Notes under the pieces: model-generated
What the model saw: only the letters and a program-made list of their open reading frames with translations
The model's database searches: none
What the model was told of the DNA's origin: nothing
Position numbers and translations under genes: made by a program
Part shown: piece after piece, positions 9,046-18,600 of the stretch
How the letters are laid out: every line of letters begins with the position of its first letter
Position numbering within the stretch: the stretch's first letter is position 1
NCBI GenBank assembly: GCA_903881085.1
Contig: CAIRSA010000558.1
Location: forward strand, 1 to 64,000
Reading direction: 5' to 3'
Origin: an uncultured Acidobacteriia bacterium
GTDB lineage: Bacteria; Acidobacteriota; Terriglobia; Bryobacterales; Bryobacteraceae
Length of the DNA stretch: 64,000 nt

Positions 9046-9189
9046 ATGGCAGTTTGCTCAAAGTGCAAGACCGTTTTGATACCCTGTTCGGAATGCAATG
9101 GATCGGGTAAACAGGGAATGTCCGGGAACAAGTGCGCGAAATGTAATGGGACTGGCTCCGTATGCCACGTTCATGGCGGCAAACATTAG
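9046..9189 (+). CDS. 47-aa stand-alone DnaJ-type zinc finger
   Basis: An ATG at 9046 behind GGAAGGAA gives 47 residues: MAVCSKCKTVL, then CSECNGSG, then CAKCNGTG, ending in CHVHGGKH. The two CxxCxGxG repeats are the signature of the cysteine-rich zinc-binding domain of DnaJ (Hsp40), which normally has four such repeats next to a J domain; here the zinc finger is on its own. It lies about 2.8 kb upstream of an Hsp70 gene in the same orientation, so it may contribute the client-binding part of a split Hsp40. Confidence 0.75.
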   Translation: MAVCSKCKTVLIPCSECNGSGKQGMSGNKCAKCNGTGSVCHVHGGKH

Positions 9190-9470
9190 ATCAAGAGAGG
9201 GACTGAGGGCGCGCCCGTGCTGGATCGGGTGACCCACCACGTTCGCATCCCGGACTGAGCGGAGACAGCTCCGGCGCAGGAAGCGCAAAAAGAAGGAGGT
9301 CCCAGGCTCTACATAGCGCCGAACCTCCGATCTGAACCCGACGGCGAATGGGGTGGTAGTCCCTTTTCCTTCGCCGCGGCGGGGACCATTCACTCCGCTC
9401 TTGACAATATGGGATACAATACTATCGGGTTTTAGCAACAATTCATTCAGACAGGCAATGGAGGTGGTTC
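9190..9470. other. Intergenic spacer
   Basis: No gene is seen. The last 25 bases include a GGAGG (9460-9464) that serves the next gene. Confidence 0.35.
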
Positions 9471-9671
9471 ATGGACGACGCAGCAGGGGCCATTGGCGGG
9501 CTCCTTTTAATCGGGTTGGTTATTGCCGTGGTTGCAGCAATCATTGCGATGGCTACCATGATTTTTTCCGCACTAGCCGGTGCCGGAGGTCTCTTCGGGG
9601 CGGGTACTGCATTACAAAATTACATAACCGCGTTTCGCAGGAACGTTAGCTTCGAGCGCGTTCCGGCGTAA
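9471..9671 (+). CDS. 66-aa glycine/alanine-rich membrane protein
   Basis: The ATG at 9471 follows GGAGGTGG at 6-nt spacing. Residues ~7-42 form one long or two short hydrophobic segments rich in Ala, Gly, Ile and Val, followed by a soluble tail with FRRNV. It is probably an inner-membrane small protein. It lies 47 bp upstream of a membrane-anchored GTPase with which it may interact; this is inference from position only. Confidence 0.6.
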   Translation: MDDAAGAIGGLLLIGLVIAVVAAIIAMATMIFSALAGAGGLFGAGTALQNYITAFRRNVSFERVPA

Positions 9672-9680
9672 CACAATCGG

Positions 9681-9700
9681 GCGACCCCGCGAGGGGTCGC
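9681..9700 (+). terminator. 8-bp hairpin between membrane protein and GTPase genes
   Basis: GCGACCCC / GGGGTCGC form a perfect 8-bp stem with a GCGA tetraloop 9 nt after the stop of the small membrane protein. No U tract follows, so it is more likely an attenuator, an mRNA-processing or a stability element than a full terminator. Confidence 0.4.
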
Positions 9701-9718
9701 CTGTTCGGAGCAACAAGA

Positions 9719-11113
9719 ATGGCAAGACAAGCGGAGCCCGCAATCAAAAGTTATTACTTTGGCAAAGGTTACGCCGACCTTTGGGCGACCATTCGCTCTG
9801 CGTGGGACTTGAACAAAAAGTCCGCAGAGGAATACAGGGGCAAAGCCACTACGGCAGAAGGGGCTTGGTCGGTCTTATGGTGGGCCGCCGCCATTGCCGT
9901 CGTGGTTTTCGGGACAACCTTCTTTGTGATCGCGTCTGCGGTTCATGTGGTAGTTCTTTTGGTGTTCTTCGGCTTGATTTACATCAGCTTCTCATTGGTG
10001 TATTTGACGGAGCGGGGCTATCTGCTGTTGAAACGTTATCGGTCCGTGTGCCCGCACTGCAGCGAGAAACTGGACCTTCCCCATTATTACTGTGACAAGT
10101 GCACAGAAGTCCATAGGCGATTGATCCCTTCAAGCTACGGAATTCTTCATCGTATCTGCAAATGTGGGCAAAAGTTGCCGACCACATTTTTCACAGATCG
10201 TGGACGGCTTCAGGCTACTTGCCAAAAGTGCAACGGACTGTTGCACCGAGGACACGTGGAGTCCCGGAAGTTGTTTATTCCCGTAATTGGCGGGCCGTCG
10301 GTTGGAAAGTCAGCATTCCTTTACTCGGCGATTTGGCGCTTTGTGGAAGATGAGTTGCCTTCACGGCGGTTTACATCGAAATTCCTTGAGTCGCGCGACG
10401 AGAGCAATTACCAGGCCGTTACAGGTCAGTTGAAGCTGGGTCGTGTTCCGGACAAGACGAGGACGGCAATGCCTTCCGCCTTCAATATTTCGGTTCAAGG
10501 TCCGACCGGACAGCGAGTTTTCTATCTCTACGATCCAGCAGGGGAAGCCTTTGAAACCGCAGGGGCGCTCGCGGACCACAAGTATCACGGCTTTTCAAGC
10601 GGCTGCATTTTTCTGATCGATCCGTTTTCTCTGCCAGAGGTGCGTCAGTCTTATCGCGATCAATTGACGGAAATGGCAGCGGCCGTAAAACCTGGCCCGA
10701 GCGCGGTGGATGATACGTTGAACCGGATGGTATTAAGTTTGGAAGAGAACTTCGGTTTATCGAAGACTGGGCGGGCTACATTTCCATTAGCAGTTGTAGT
10801 GAGTAAGATCGACGCGTTTGGGTTGGGCATGGAAATCGGGACTTCGCCGGCGGCGGCTGACGGTTCCAGGGAGGATCCTGTCCGGGCATGGTTACGAAAA
10901 AGGGGACAGTCGGGTTTAGTGCAGAAGCTGGAGGCTCGATTTACTAATGTTGGCTATTTCGCTTGTTCCGCGCTCGGTCGAGTTCCAGACCAGTCGGCGA
11001 GCGGTTTTCTGCCGTCAGGAGTCCTTGATCCGGTTCGCTGGATACTGAGCGAAGCGGACGCGTCGTTTTTCCCGCAGAACGTTCGTCCCATGGCTCGTGC
11101 GGCAGGTCGTTAA
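9719..11113 (+). CDS. Membrane-anchored zinc-ribbon GTPase
   Basis: A 464-residue protein. Two hydrophobic segments (about residues 50-97) are followed by two zinc-ribbon units (CPHC 111-114 with CDKC 125-128; CKCG 147-150 with CQKC 168-171) and a TRAFAC-like GTPase domain: P-loop GGPSVGKS at 191-198, a G3-like DPAGE starting at Asp272, and a G4-like SKID at 362-365. This matches what I know of the 'double-GTPase/DO-GTPase2' proteins found in bacterial conflict clusters. The soluble domain should face the cytosol. It starts the core operon with GrpE, Hsp70 and a second GTPase. The membrane anchor suggests that the machine acts at the envelope. Activity is predicted from motifs; the exact GTPase subfamily is uncertain. 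Confidence 0.8.
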   Translation: MARQAEPAIKSYYFGKGYADLWATIRSAWDLNKKSAEEYRGKATTAEGAWSVLWWAAAIAVVVFGTTFFVIASAVHVVVLLVFFGLIYISFSLVYLTERGYLLLKRYRSVCPHCSEKLDLPHYYCDKCTEVHRRLIPSSYGILHRICKCGQKLPTTFFTDRGRLQATCQKCNGLLHRGHVESRKLFIPVIGGPSVGKSAFLYSAIWRFVEDELPSRRFTSKFLESRDESNYQAVTGQLKLGRVPDKTRTAMPSAFNISVQGPTGQRVFYLYDPAGEAFETAGALADHKYHGFSSGCIFLIDPFSLPEVRQSYRDQLTEMAAAVKPGPSAVDDTLNRMVLSLEENFGLSKTGRATFPLAVVVSKIDAFGLGMEIGTSPAAADGSREDPVRAWLRKRGQSGLVQKLEARFTNVGYFACSALGRVPDQSASGFLPSGVLDPVRWILSEADASFFPQNVRPMARAAGR

Positions 11114-11127
11114 GGAATACCGCCTCA

Positions 11128-11802
11128 ATGGATGACGCACTAGATCGAAACGAATTGAGGGAGCTTCTGCCTGAGAGTGGGCAGAGGGTACAGGAAGCAT
11201 CCACTACGTTGCCGATGGATCCCCTACTTGCGGGAAGCATTGAGGCAGTAGAGGGGCGAATCGAGCGGGGTTTTCAAAGGGTCCTCGACGCGTTTGAACG
11301 GAAACTCGCATTCGATCAGCATAAGGAATCACAGATTGGCCGAATGCACGAAGAGTTGCAACGCCACCGCTCAAACCTGCTGGCTCAAGCGATGCGGCCG
11401 CTGATCGGCGGGATCATCCGTACGCACGACGACGCTAATAAGATCGCGCAGGCTCTTGGACGCAAAGACCCGGCGGAGTTGACGCCTGAACGGGTCGCCA
11501 AAGTGCTAGCTGGCTTGTGCGAAGACCTTGAATTGGTGCTGGAACAGAATGGCGTCACGGTCTTCCGGGAACACGGAGAGGGCTTCGACCCCCGCAGACA
11601 GCAGGCAGTACGGAAGGTCTCAACCCCAGATGTCGGCGCGGCGGGCAAGGTGGCCGAACGAATTCATCCGGGGTTCGAACTGGACGGCCTGTTGATCCAA
11701 AAGGAACGTGTATCGGTCTATGTTATGTCCACCCCAGCTCCGGGAGCACCCGGCGATATGCCAGAAGCTTCCGCGAACCAGCCGGAGAGGACCGATGCGT
11801 AA
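11128..11802 (+). CDS. GrpE-like nucleotide-exchange factor
   Basis: A 224-residue protein with a long helical N-terminal half (about residues 35-90) and a GrpE-type C-terminal beta head recognisable at EHGEGFDPRRQQAV (near 150) and VAERIHPGFELDG (near 175-190), the equivalents of the conserved GrpE segments. GrpE dimers open the Hsp70 nucleotide site to release ADP. It is divergent from housekeeping GrpE and lies 31 bp upstream of an Hsp70 gene, so it probably serves only the Hsp70s of this operon. The tail after residue 205 is Pro/Ala-rich and disordered. Confidence 0.75.
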   Translation: MDDALDRNELRELLPESGQRVQEASTTLPMDPLLAGSIEAVEGRIERGFQRVLDAFERKLAFDQHKESQIGRMHEELQRHRSNLLAQAMRPLIGGIIRTHDDANKIAQALGRKDPAELTPERVAKVLAGLCEDLELVLEQNGVTVFREHGEGFDPRRQQAVRKVSTPDVGAAGKVAERIHPGFELDGLLIQKERVSVYVMSTPAPGAPGDMPEASANQPERTDA

Positions 11803-11832
11803 GTTAGCCAGCGAGATTTCAGGAGACTTTTA

Positions 11833-13506
11833 ATGGGCACGAAGCGGGTTTATGGCATCGATCTGGGAACCACCTATTCATGTATCGCATACGTGGATGA
11901 GCATGGCAGGCCAGTGGTCGTTCCAAATGCCGAGAACGAAACGACAACGCCTTCGGTGGTGTATTTTGAGGGGAAAGATAGCATCGTCGTAGGGAACACA
12001 GCCAAAGAGCAGGCGGAAATCGTGCCGGAGCGTTGCGTAACGACGGTGAAGCGCAACATGGGTAATCCCGACTGGGAGTTTGCCGCCGACGGCAAAGTCT
12101 ACAAGCCGCAGGATATCTCCTCCTTCATCCTCCGCAAGGTGGTCGAAGATGCCCAGGCGATTACGGGCGACAGCATCAAGGACGTGGTGATCACTTGCCC
12201 CGCCTACTTTGGTCTCAACCAGAAGGAAGCAACCAAGCAGGCCGGGGCCTTGGCAGGGTTGAACGTGCTCTATGTGATTCCCGAGCCCACCGCAGCGGCG
12301 ATCGCCTACGGCATGGAACAGGAAACGGATCAGACGATTCTGGTCTACGACCTTGGAGGCGGAACGTTCGATGTCACACTGATACGCGTGGCCGCCGGCG
12401 AGATCACGGTGCTTACGACGGGCGGGGACGATAAACTGGGCGGCCGGAACTGGGATGAAGCCGTGGTGGATTATCTGGCGCATGGCTTCGAGGCGGAGAC
12501 CGGAACTGCTGCAACTGAAGTCACGGGCAACCGCGAGACCTATCAGGGAATGCTGAATTCGGCTGAGCGGGCCAAGAAGAAGCTGTCCAGCGCTCTGGCA
12601 ACCAAGGAAAAGGTTCAGCACGACACAGACCGCGCCACCGTCGAAATCACACGTCAGAAATTTGACGAAATCACTGGTCCATACCTGGAGCGGACGATCA
12701 GCCTTACAAAAGACCTGCTGGCCCGGGCGGCGGCTAAGGGCCATTCCGCCCTCGACAAGGTCCTGTTGGTTGGGGGGTCTTGCTATATGCCCCAGGTTTT
12801 GGCTCGCGTCGCGAGAGAGATCCCGGCCGAAGTCAAGATGTTCGATCCGAATCAGGCGGTGGCGAAAGGTGCGGCGATCTTCGGTTTCAAGTGCTTTCTG
12901 GATCGTGAGATCAAGATTCGCATAGCGGGGCAAACCGGCGAGAAGCCCGATGAGGTGCGGCCAGATGCGGCTCCGGCGGCGGTCCGTGAACAAGCGCAGC
13001 GCGAGGTCGCGGAGTCGCTAGGTCTTGCCCTTCCCAGCGTCAGGAAACTGACTAACGCAACCATTAAGAACGTTTCCTCTAAAAGCTTCGGGCTGGTGGT
13101 GCTGGACCGGGCGACGAACACTGAGGTTGTAACCAACCTTATCGTGATCGACGACCCGGTTCCGAAGACTACCACCCAGAAGTTTTCCACTCATTCCGAA
13201 GGGCAGACTGACGTCGAACTGGTTCTCATGGAGAACCAGGACCGGGGCGGGCCGGGAAAGCACGTGGCTGTTAGTGCGTGTGAAGAGATCCGCCGTGAAG
13301 TTCTGGAGTTTGGCCGGGGCCTGCCGACCGGTTCCCCTATCGAGGTTACGTTCGCGCTTGGCCCGGACGGATTGCTGAGTGTCGATTCCCGTGATTTGAC
13401 GACGGGGCGTGCGCTCCACGTAGACCACCAGACAGCAAGCATCATGAGCAAGGAAGAGATTGAAGTTGCGCGCAGCCGCAACCTTGCCATGCAGGTGGGC
13501 GGATAG
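11833..13506 (+). CDS. Hsp70 (DnaK-type) chaperone
   Basis: A 557-residue Hsp70. The ATPase domain is complete: phosphate-1 GIDLGTTYSC near residue 8, IPEPTAAAIAYG near 150, phosphate-2 LVYDLGGGTFDVTL near 173 and the adenosine-binding VLLVGGS near 312. The substrate-binding part (about 395-540) is recognisable but diverged, and the helical lid with the EEVD-like tail of DnaK is missing, explaining the length below the usual ~640. A GGAG precedes the ATG. It is followed after 2-20 bp by a second Hsp70 fused to a vWA domain. A specialised chaperone of this operon and not the housekeeping DnaK. Confidence 0.92.
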   Translation: MGTKRVYGIDLGTTYSCIAYVDEHGRPVVVPNAENETTTPSVVYFEGKDSIVVGNTAKEQAEIVPERCVTTVKRNMGNPDWEFAADGKVYKPQDISSFILRKVVEDAQAITGDSIKDVVITCPAYFGLNQKEATKQAGALAGLNVLYVIPEPTAAAIAYGMEQETDQTILVYDLGGGTFDVTLIRVAAGEITVLTTGGDDKLGGRNWDEAVVDYLAHGFEAETGTAATEVTGNRETYQGMLNSAERAKKKLSSALATKEKVQHDTDRATVEITRQKFDEITGPYLERTISLTKDLLARAAAKGHSALDKVLLVGGSCYMPQVLARVAREIPAEVKMFDPNQAVAKGAAIFGFKCFLDREIKIRIAGQTGEKPDEVRPDAAPAAVREQAQREVAESLGLALPSVRKLTNATIKNVSSKSFGLVVLDRATNTEVVTNLIVIDDPVPKTTTQKFSTHSEGQTDVELVLMENQDRGGPGKHVAVSACEEIRREVLEFGRGLPTGSPIEVTFALGPDGLLSVDSRDLTTGRALHVDHQTASIMSKEEIEVARSRNLAMQVGG

Positions 13507-13526
13507 GCGTGGAGGATGCGCCAGCC

Positions 13527-15614
13527 ATGGGAATCGCATTTGGAATCGACCTTGGAACTACGAACTCAGCGATCGCCTACGTGGATGAGCGGGGCAGGGC
13601 GCTAGTCATTCCCAACCGGTCCGGCTCTCCCATCACGCCCTCGGTTGTTTGTTTTGCAGCAGGGCGGACTGTGGTGGGGGAAGATGCCAAGGAACTCCAG
13701 GCCGCGGGGACCGTCTGCGCAGCATTCTTCAAACGAAAAATGGGGGATGCCAACTTCATCTTTTGCGGCGACGGCGTTGACTACGCTGCGGAGGATTTGT
13801 CCGCTTGCGTGTTGCGGAGTCTGGCCGACGACGCGAAACAGCGTCTGGGTGTGGAAGTTTCCGATGTGGTCATTTCTGTTCCGGCCTATTTTAAGAACGC
13901 CCAGCGCGAAGCCACCCGCGAGGCCGGGAGGCGCGCGGGACTAAACGTCCTGCAAATGATCAACGAGCCAACAGCCGCCGCCTTGGCGTACAGCCCCGCA
14001 GCCCCATCCCGTGAGGAGACGCTCCTGGTTTACGATCTGGGCGGGGGGACGTTCGATGTCACACTGCTTAGGCGCAGTCGCGATGAAATCCACGTCCTGA
14101 CCTCTAACGGCGACCATGAGCTTGGTGGAAAAGATTGGGATGACCGCTTGATATCCTTCGTGGCTTCCCGCTTCCGCGACGAATTCGGCGTGGATCCGCT
14201 GTCCGACGTGGTCAGTCTGGGCGAGCTTTTGGTGCGTGTCGAGGAGACAAAAAAGCGTCTGTCGGCGGTCCAGACGGCTACGATATCGATTGTCCACGAC
14301 GGCAACCGCGGGAAGTATGAGATTGACCGCGCCACCTTCGCCGACATGACGCGCGATTTGATGGAGCGCACGGTTTCACTTACCAGTGGGGTGCTGGCGG
14401 AGCACGGGTTGCGTGCGGGCGCGGTGGATGGCGTAATCCTTGTGGGTGGTTCCACTCGCATGCCAATGGTTCGCGAATTCATCGAGAGGACGTTTGGCAA
14501 GCCGCCGCGAACAGGCGTCAACGTGGACGAGGCCGTGGCTGCGGGCGCGGCCATTGCGGCCCAGAGCCCACCCCCCCAGTCTCATTCCGGCTTCAGTCTG
14601 GGCCCGCGACAGAGGCTGCGGGACGTGACTAACCATAGCCTCGGCATGATCGCGCTGAACGAGGACAGAACCGCTTACATCAACAGCATAATTCTACCCA
14701 AGAACGCTTCAGTACCGGGTGCTCAGATACGGCCCTACCGGCATCGCGTGCGATCCAGCGGGGGGCAAATCGAGGTCTTTATGACTCAAGGTGAATCGGA
14801 GAGTCCGGCTGACGTGTCATACCTCGGAAAACATGTCGTCCGCTTGCCGACGGGGACCATGAGGGGAGAAGTCGTCGTCGATATCGAGTACACCTATGAC
14901 GTGAGTGGCACGGTGTCGATCAAAGCGCGGGACCGGGCAAGCGGTGGGGGGCTGGAGGTCACGAACGAACCGCTTCCACCTGACGTACCGGCGCGCTTCC
15001 TGACAGTCCCCCAGGAAGTTGCGCCGGTTCACGTAACCGCGTATCTTTGCTTTGACGTGTCGGGGTCGATGTCTGGTGGCCCTCTTCAGGAGGCGCAGAA
15101 AGCCGCCCGAAGATTTTTGGAAAACACCGATCTCGGCCATTGTTCCCTTGGCATCGTGGCTTTTTCCGACGCGGTGCGAATCAAGCTGCAGGCCTGCCAG
15201 AACGCCGGGAAGGTGGAGGGAGCGATTAGCGATCTGCGCGTCGGGGAAACGGGCGGCTGCAATGGGGCGCACCCGTTCGACGACCTGTTCGGCTTACTGC
15301 GCAAACAGGAAGGCCCGCGCTTCGCCATTGTACTTACCGATGGCTCGTGGAGTTGCCAGCCGCAAGCGGTAACGGCGGCTCGGAAATGCCACGAAGCGGG
15401 CATTGAGGTGGTAGCGGTTGGCTTTGGTGGGGCGGATCGCGAGTTTCTTAAACAAATTGCTTCTTCCGATGAAGGTGCCTTCATGACCGGTTTGGGAGAG
15501 CTAGTGGAGACGTTCACATCCATTGCCCAGGTGTTGACGGCTCCAGCCGATCGCGAATCGAGTACGGTAGGCGGAAAGCCCCGGTTCGGGTTTCTACGGG
15601 GGAAGGGTAAGTGA
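13527..15614 (+). CDS. Hsp70-vWA fusion protein
   Basis: A 695-residue protein. Residues 1-350 are a full Hsp70 ATPase domain (GIDLGTTNSAIAYV, NEPTAAALAY, LVYDLGGGTFDVTL, VILVGGSTRMP), residues ~360-490 a degenerate substrate-binding domain, and from ~501 a von Willebrand A domain with an intact MIDAS motif DVSGSMS and a downstream VLTDGSW. The vWA part would bind a protein partner through a metal ion. I chose ATG 13527, which follows GGAGGA, over the GTG at 13509 that would add six residues. It lies directly after the first Hsp70 gene, and its stop overlaps the GTG of the next gene. An ATP-driven Hsp70 switch joined to a vWA adhesion module is unusual. Confidence 0.9.
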   Translation: MGIAFGIDLGTTNSAIAYVDERGRALVIPNRSGSPITPSVVCFAAGRTVVGEDAKELQAAGTVCAAFFKRKMGDANFIFCGDGVDYAAEDLSACVLRSLADDAKQRLGVEVSDVVISVPAYFKNAQREATREAGRRAGLNVLQMINEPTAAALAYSPAAPSREETLLVYDLGGGTFDVTLLRRSRDEIHVLTSNGDHELGGKDWDDRLISFVASRFRDEFGVDPLSDVVSLGELLVRVEETKKRLSAVQTATISIVHDGNRGKYEIDRATFADMTRDLMERTVSLTSGVLAEHGLRAGAVDGVILVGGSTRMPMVREFIERTFGKPPRTGVNVDEAVAAGAAIAAQSPPPQSHSGFSLGPRQRLRDVTNHSLGMIALNEDRTAYINSIILPKNASVPGAQIRPYRHRVRSSGGQIEVFMTQGESESPADVSYLGKHVVRLPTGTMRGEVVVDIEYTYDVSGTVSIKARDRASGGGLEVTNEPLPPDVPARFLTVPQEVAPVHVTAYLCFDVSGSMSGGPLQEAQKAARRFLENTDLGHCSLGIVAFSDAVRIKLQACQNAGKVEGAISDLRVGETGGCNGAHPFDDLFGLLRKQEGPRFAIVLTDGSWSCQPQAVTAARKCHEAGIEVVAVGFGGADREFLKQIASSDEGAFMTGLGELVETFTSIAQVLTAPADRESSTVGGKPRFGFLRGKGK

Positions 15615-18600
15615 GCGGGCGTCCAAATTTCTATATCCTGCTGGAACTCGATCCAGGTATTGACGACTTGCAGGCCATTGAGCGGCGTCTGGTTGAGAAG
15701 CAGCGCCGGTGGTCGCAGGACAGCACACAGGGCAACCCAGCGGATCAGCGCAAGGCCAGCGTGAATCTAAAGCTGATCGACGACATCAGGACCACGCTGT
15801 CGAACCCGGAGTCTCGCCGCGAGGAGGCTCGCATCGCCCGGGTTGAACTGGGTCGGCTAACCGAGGCACGAGGCAAGGAACTGGACGGAAAACTATCGCT
15901 ACTGCTGGCCACCAAAGGCAAATGCTCGATTGAGGCAATCCGTTTGCTCGTCAAGCAACTGGAAGGAGCCTTTACCGAACAACAAGTGGTCGAGAGGCTG
16001 CGCCAAGCAGGAATATCGATTGCCGACGAGACAAGTCGCCCGAAACAGCATACGAAAGAGCGGCTGGATCCAGCCGTCGACTCAAACATTCGCCGCAACA
16101 TCGAGCATCTCGGACTGAAAAGCCTGTACGATCTGCTCAAGATGACCCCGCGGTCGTCTCCACAAAGCTTGTGGGACTGCGCCAATGAGATGAACCAGCA
16201 GATTCTGGCGGTGGGAAAAACCGACCCAGATTCCTCTGCTCGCAAAGAGCTGTACGGCTTCTGCCTCGCCTTTTTCCGCGACGAGCGCGAAAAGGAGAAG
16301 TACGACAACACACTTGCGCTCGAGAGTCTGAAGCAACTGGACGGCGACATCGACTTCCTCGGAGCCAAAGACAAGTTTCTTGATCTGGCCCAACAGGCTG
16401 CCCTGATTGAGCGGGCTCGCGAGCGCGGCGTGCCTGCAGCCGACGCGCGCGAATACTTAGCCGAGCATGCTGCCAAGCGTAAGTGGAACATGCAGCCGGC
16501 GGCGCAGGCAACGCCACAGCCGCAAGCCAGGTTGTGCGGCTATTGCTACAAGCTCTCGCCGTCCGGAGCTGACGGACATTGCCCTCATTGCGGTGAAGCG
16601 CTGGTTGTGCCCTGCCCGAGATGCAGCGCACCGACTCCGACCCAGGATCCGTCCTGTTCGCGATGCGGGTGTCATACCGGGGACGCACCAGTGGTAACCG
16701 CCTTATTCAGAGAGGCGGAAGTCCTGGGTAAGAGCCACGACTATGAAGGTGCGATTAAGCGCCTGGACCGAACGCTGGTGTACTGGCCCGATTGGCCAGC
16801 GGCACTGGCACAGAGGAAGCTATGGGAGGGGCATAGTCAAATCCGCGACGCATGCATCATTGAGGCTCGAGGCCTTGCAAACTCCGGGAAGATGCTGGCG
16901 GCGAGCGAAGCGCTGGTGCGATTGGAAGTCGAACATGGATGGCAGGACCAGGAACTGCGGCAACGGGTGAGCGCGGCAATTCAGAAGGCACGGCAAGCAG
17001 CGGAAAGGGGAGATGTTCACCGCCGTGCGAGTAAGGAGGATGAGGCACTGGAGGAGTATAGTGTCGCGTTGAGCATGTGCGGAGACTTGGAAGCGGCTCG
17101 ACACGCGCTCTCTTTGATACCGCCGCGCACGCCGGAAGGCCTCAAGGTAGCAGCCATGCAGCGCAGCTTCAGTCTAAATTGGCAGGAAGTCAAGACTCGG
17201 CGGGGCGTGGAGTACAAAGTATTGCGCAAAGTGGGTGGCGTTCCTTCAAGCGACGCCGACGGCGAAGTTCTCGCGTGTTTGCCTGGCACCCGGTTTGACG
17301 ACCTGACGGCATCGACAGGCGTTGCCTGGCACTACGCCGTCTATGCGGTTCGCGACGGCGTAGCCTCAAGCGACGCGGCGCGTAGCGGGCCGCATCTGCT
17401 AACAGCGGAAGTCGAGGCGATCAAGGTCCATTCCGTTGACGGTCAGGTCATGCTGAGTTGGCAACCTCCAGCCGGTGCCAGGAGAGTTGAAGTCTGGAGG
17501 TCCTCAGGGACTCCTCCAACGAGTCCAGGCGACGGGCGAAGAGTCACAGTTTCCGGCAACAGCGCTGTGGACACGAACTTGGTCAACGGTTCGACGTACC
17601 TTTACCAGCTCTTCGTAGTTTTCGATCACCCGGGGCTGGCGGGTGGTGAAATTCTAACGCAAGGCACAACTGTTTCAGCGGTTCCGGCGGCCCCTCCAAC
17701 GCCGGTTGTGGATATGCAGGTCAGGGTTGCGGGCAAGCTCGCAATCCTGACCTGGACGCCCGTGCGTGGTGCCTCGGTCCAGATCCGCTATTCCACCGAT
17801 CCCTTGCCGCTAGTGCAAGGTACTGTGTTTTCTCCAGGTGAGGTGAGCCGTTATGGAGTTCTCGCGACTAACACGGACACAGCCTCGGCCCAAATTGCTC
17901 TGACGTCGCCGGGTACCGTATATTTTGTCCCATTCTCGGTGACGGATGCGATTGCGGTGGCCGGAAAAGTTGTGTCTTTATCCAACGTGGATAATGTCAC
18001 CGGATGCTCCGCGAGGTCGACTGACCGGCACATCATCCTGCAATGGACTTGGCCTGCTGGAATCGAGGAGGCGCTGATTCGCTATGACTTCAATAAGGCG
18101 CCTGCGGAACCCCAAGGAGGCGATGCACCCCGTCTCCGGGTCACGAGGGCTGAGTATGAGCGCGCGGGTTATTGGGAATTGAAGGTCGATACACCGCAAT
18201 CGCACCACTTCACCATCTTCGCGAGAGGGGCCGGAATGGAAGCCTACTCCTCTGGCGTCGGAGTCGTTGCGTCGATGGGTAAAGCCGTTTCGGTGAACTA
18301 CCGCGTGGTGGTCCGGAGGAACCTGTACCCGCGCCGCATCAGGGAAGCTTGGGTCGAATTGACTTCCGACGAGTGCCGCAGCTTGCCTGGGCTGGAACTG
18401 CGACACCAAAGGGGGCAACCGCCGGTCTTTCAGACTGATGGTCAATCGCTGGTCAATTTACCCAGCCTTGACCTGAAGGACGGACGCGCCCGGATCGATA
18501 TTCCACAAGCCGGATGGGACCCGGACACCTACATTAAACTCTTTCTCACCGACCCCAGTCAAGCAAGCCAGGTTCGGCTATTACCATCCCGCAAAGAGAA

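Noticed and set aside
11878-12993. 371-codon minus-strand frame
   Set aside because: Lies fully opposite the Hsp70 gene; its translation has no protein motifs and results from codon bias in the GC-rich sense strand.
15745-16491. 248-codon minus-strand frame
   Set aside because: Antisense to the J-like/FN3 protein gene, Ser-rich with no start signals.
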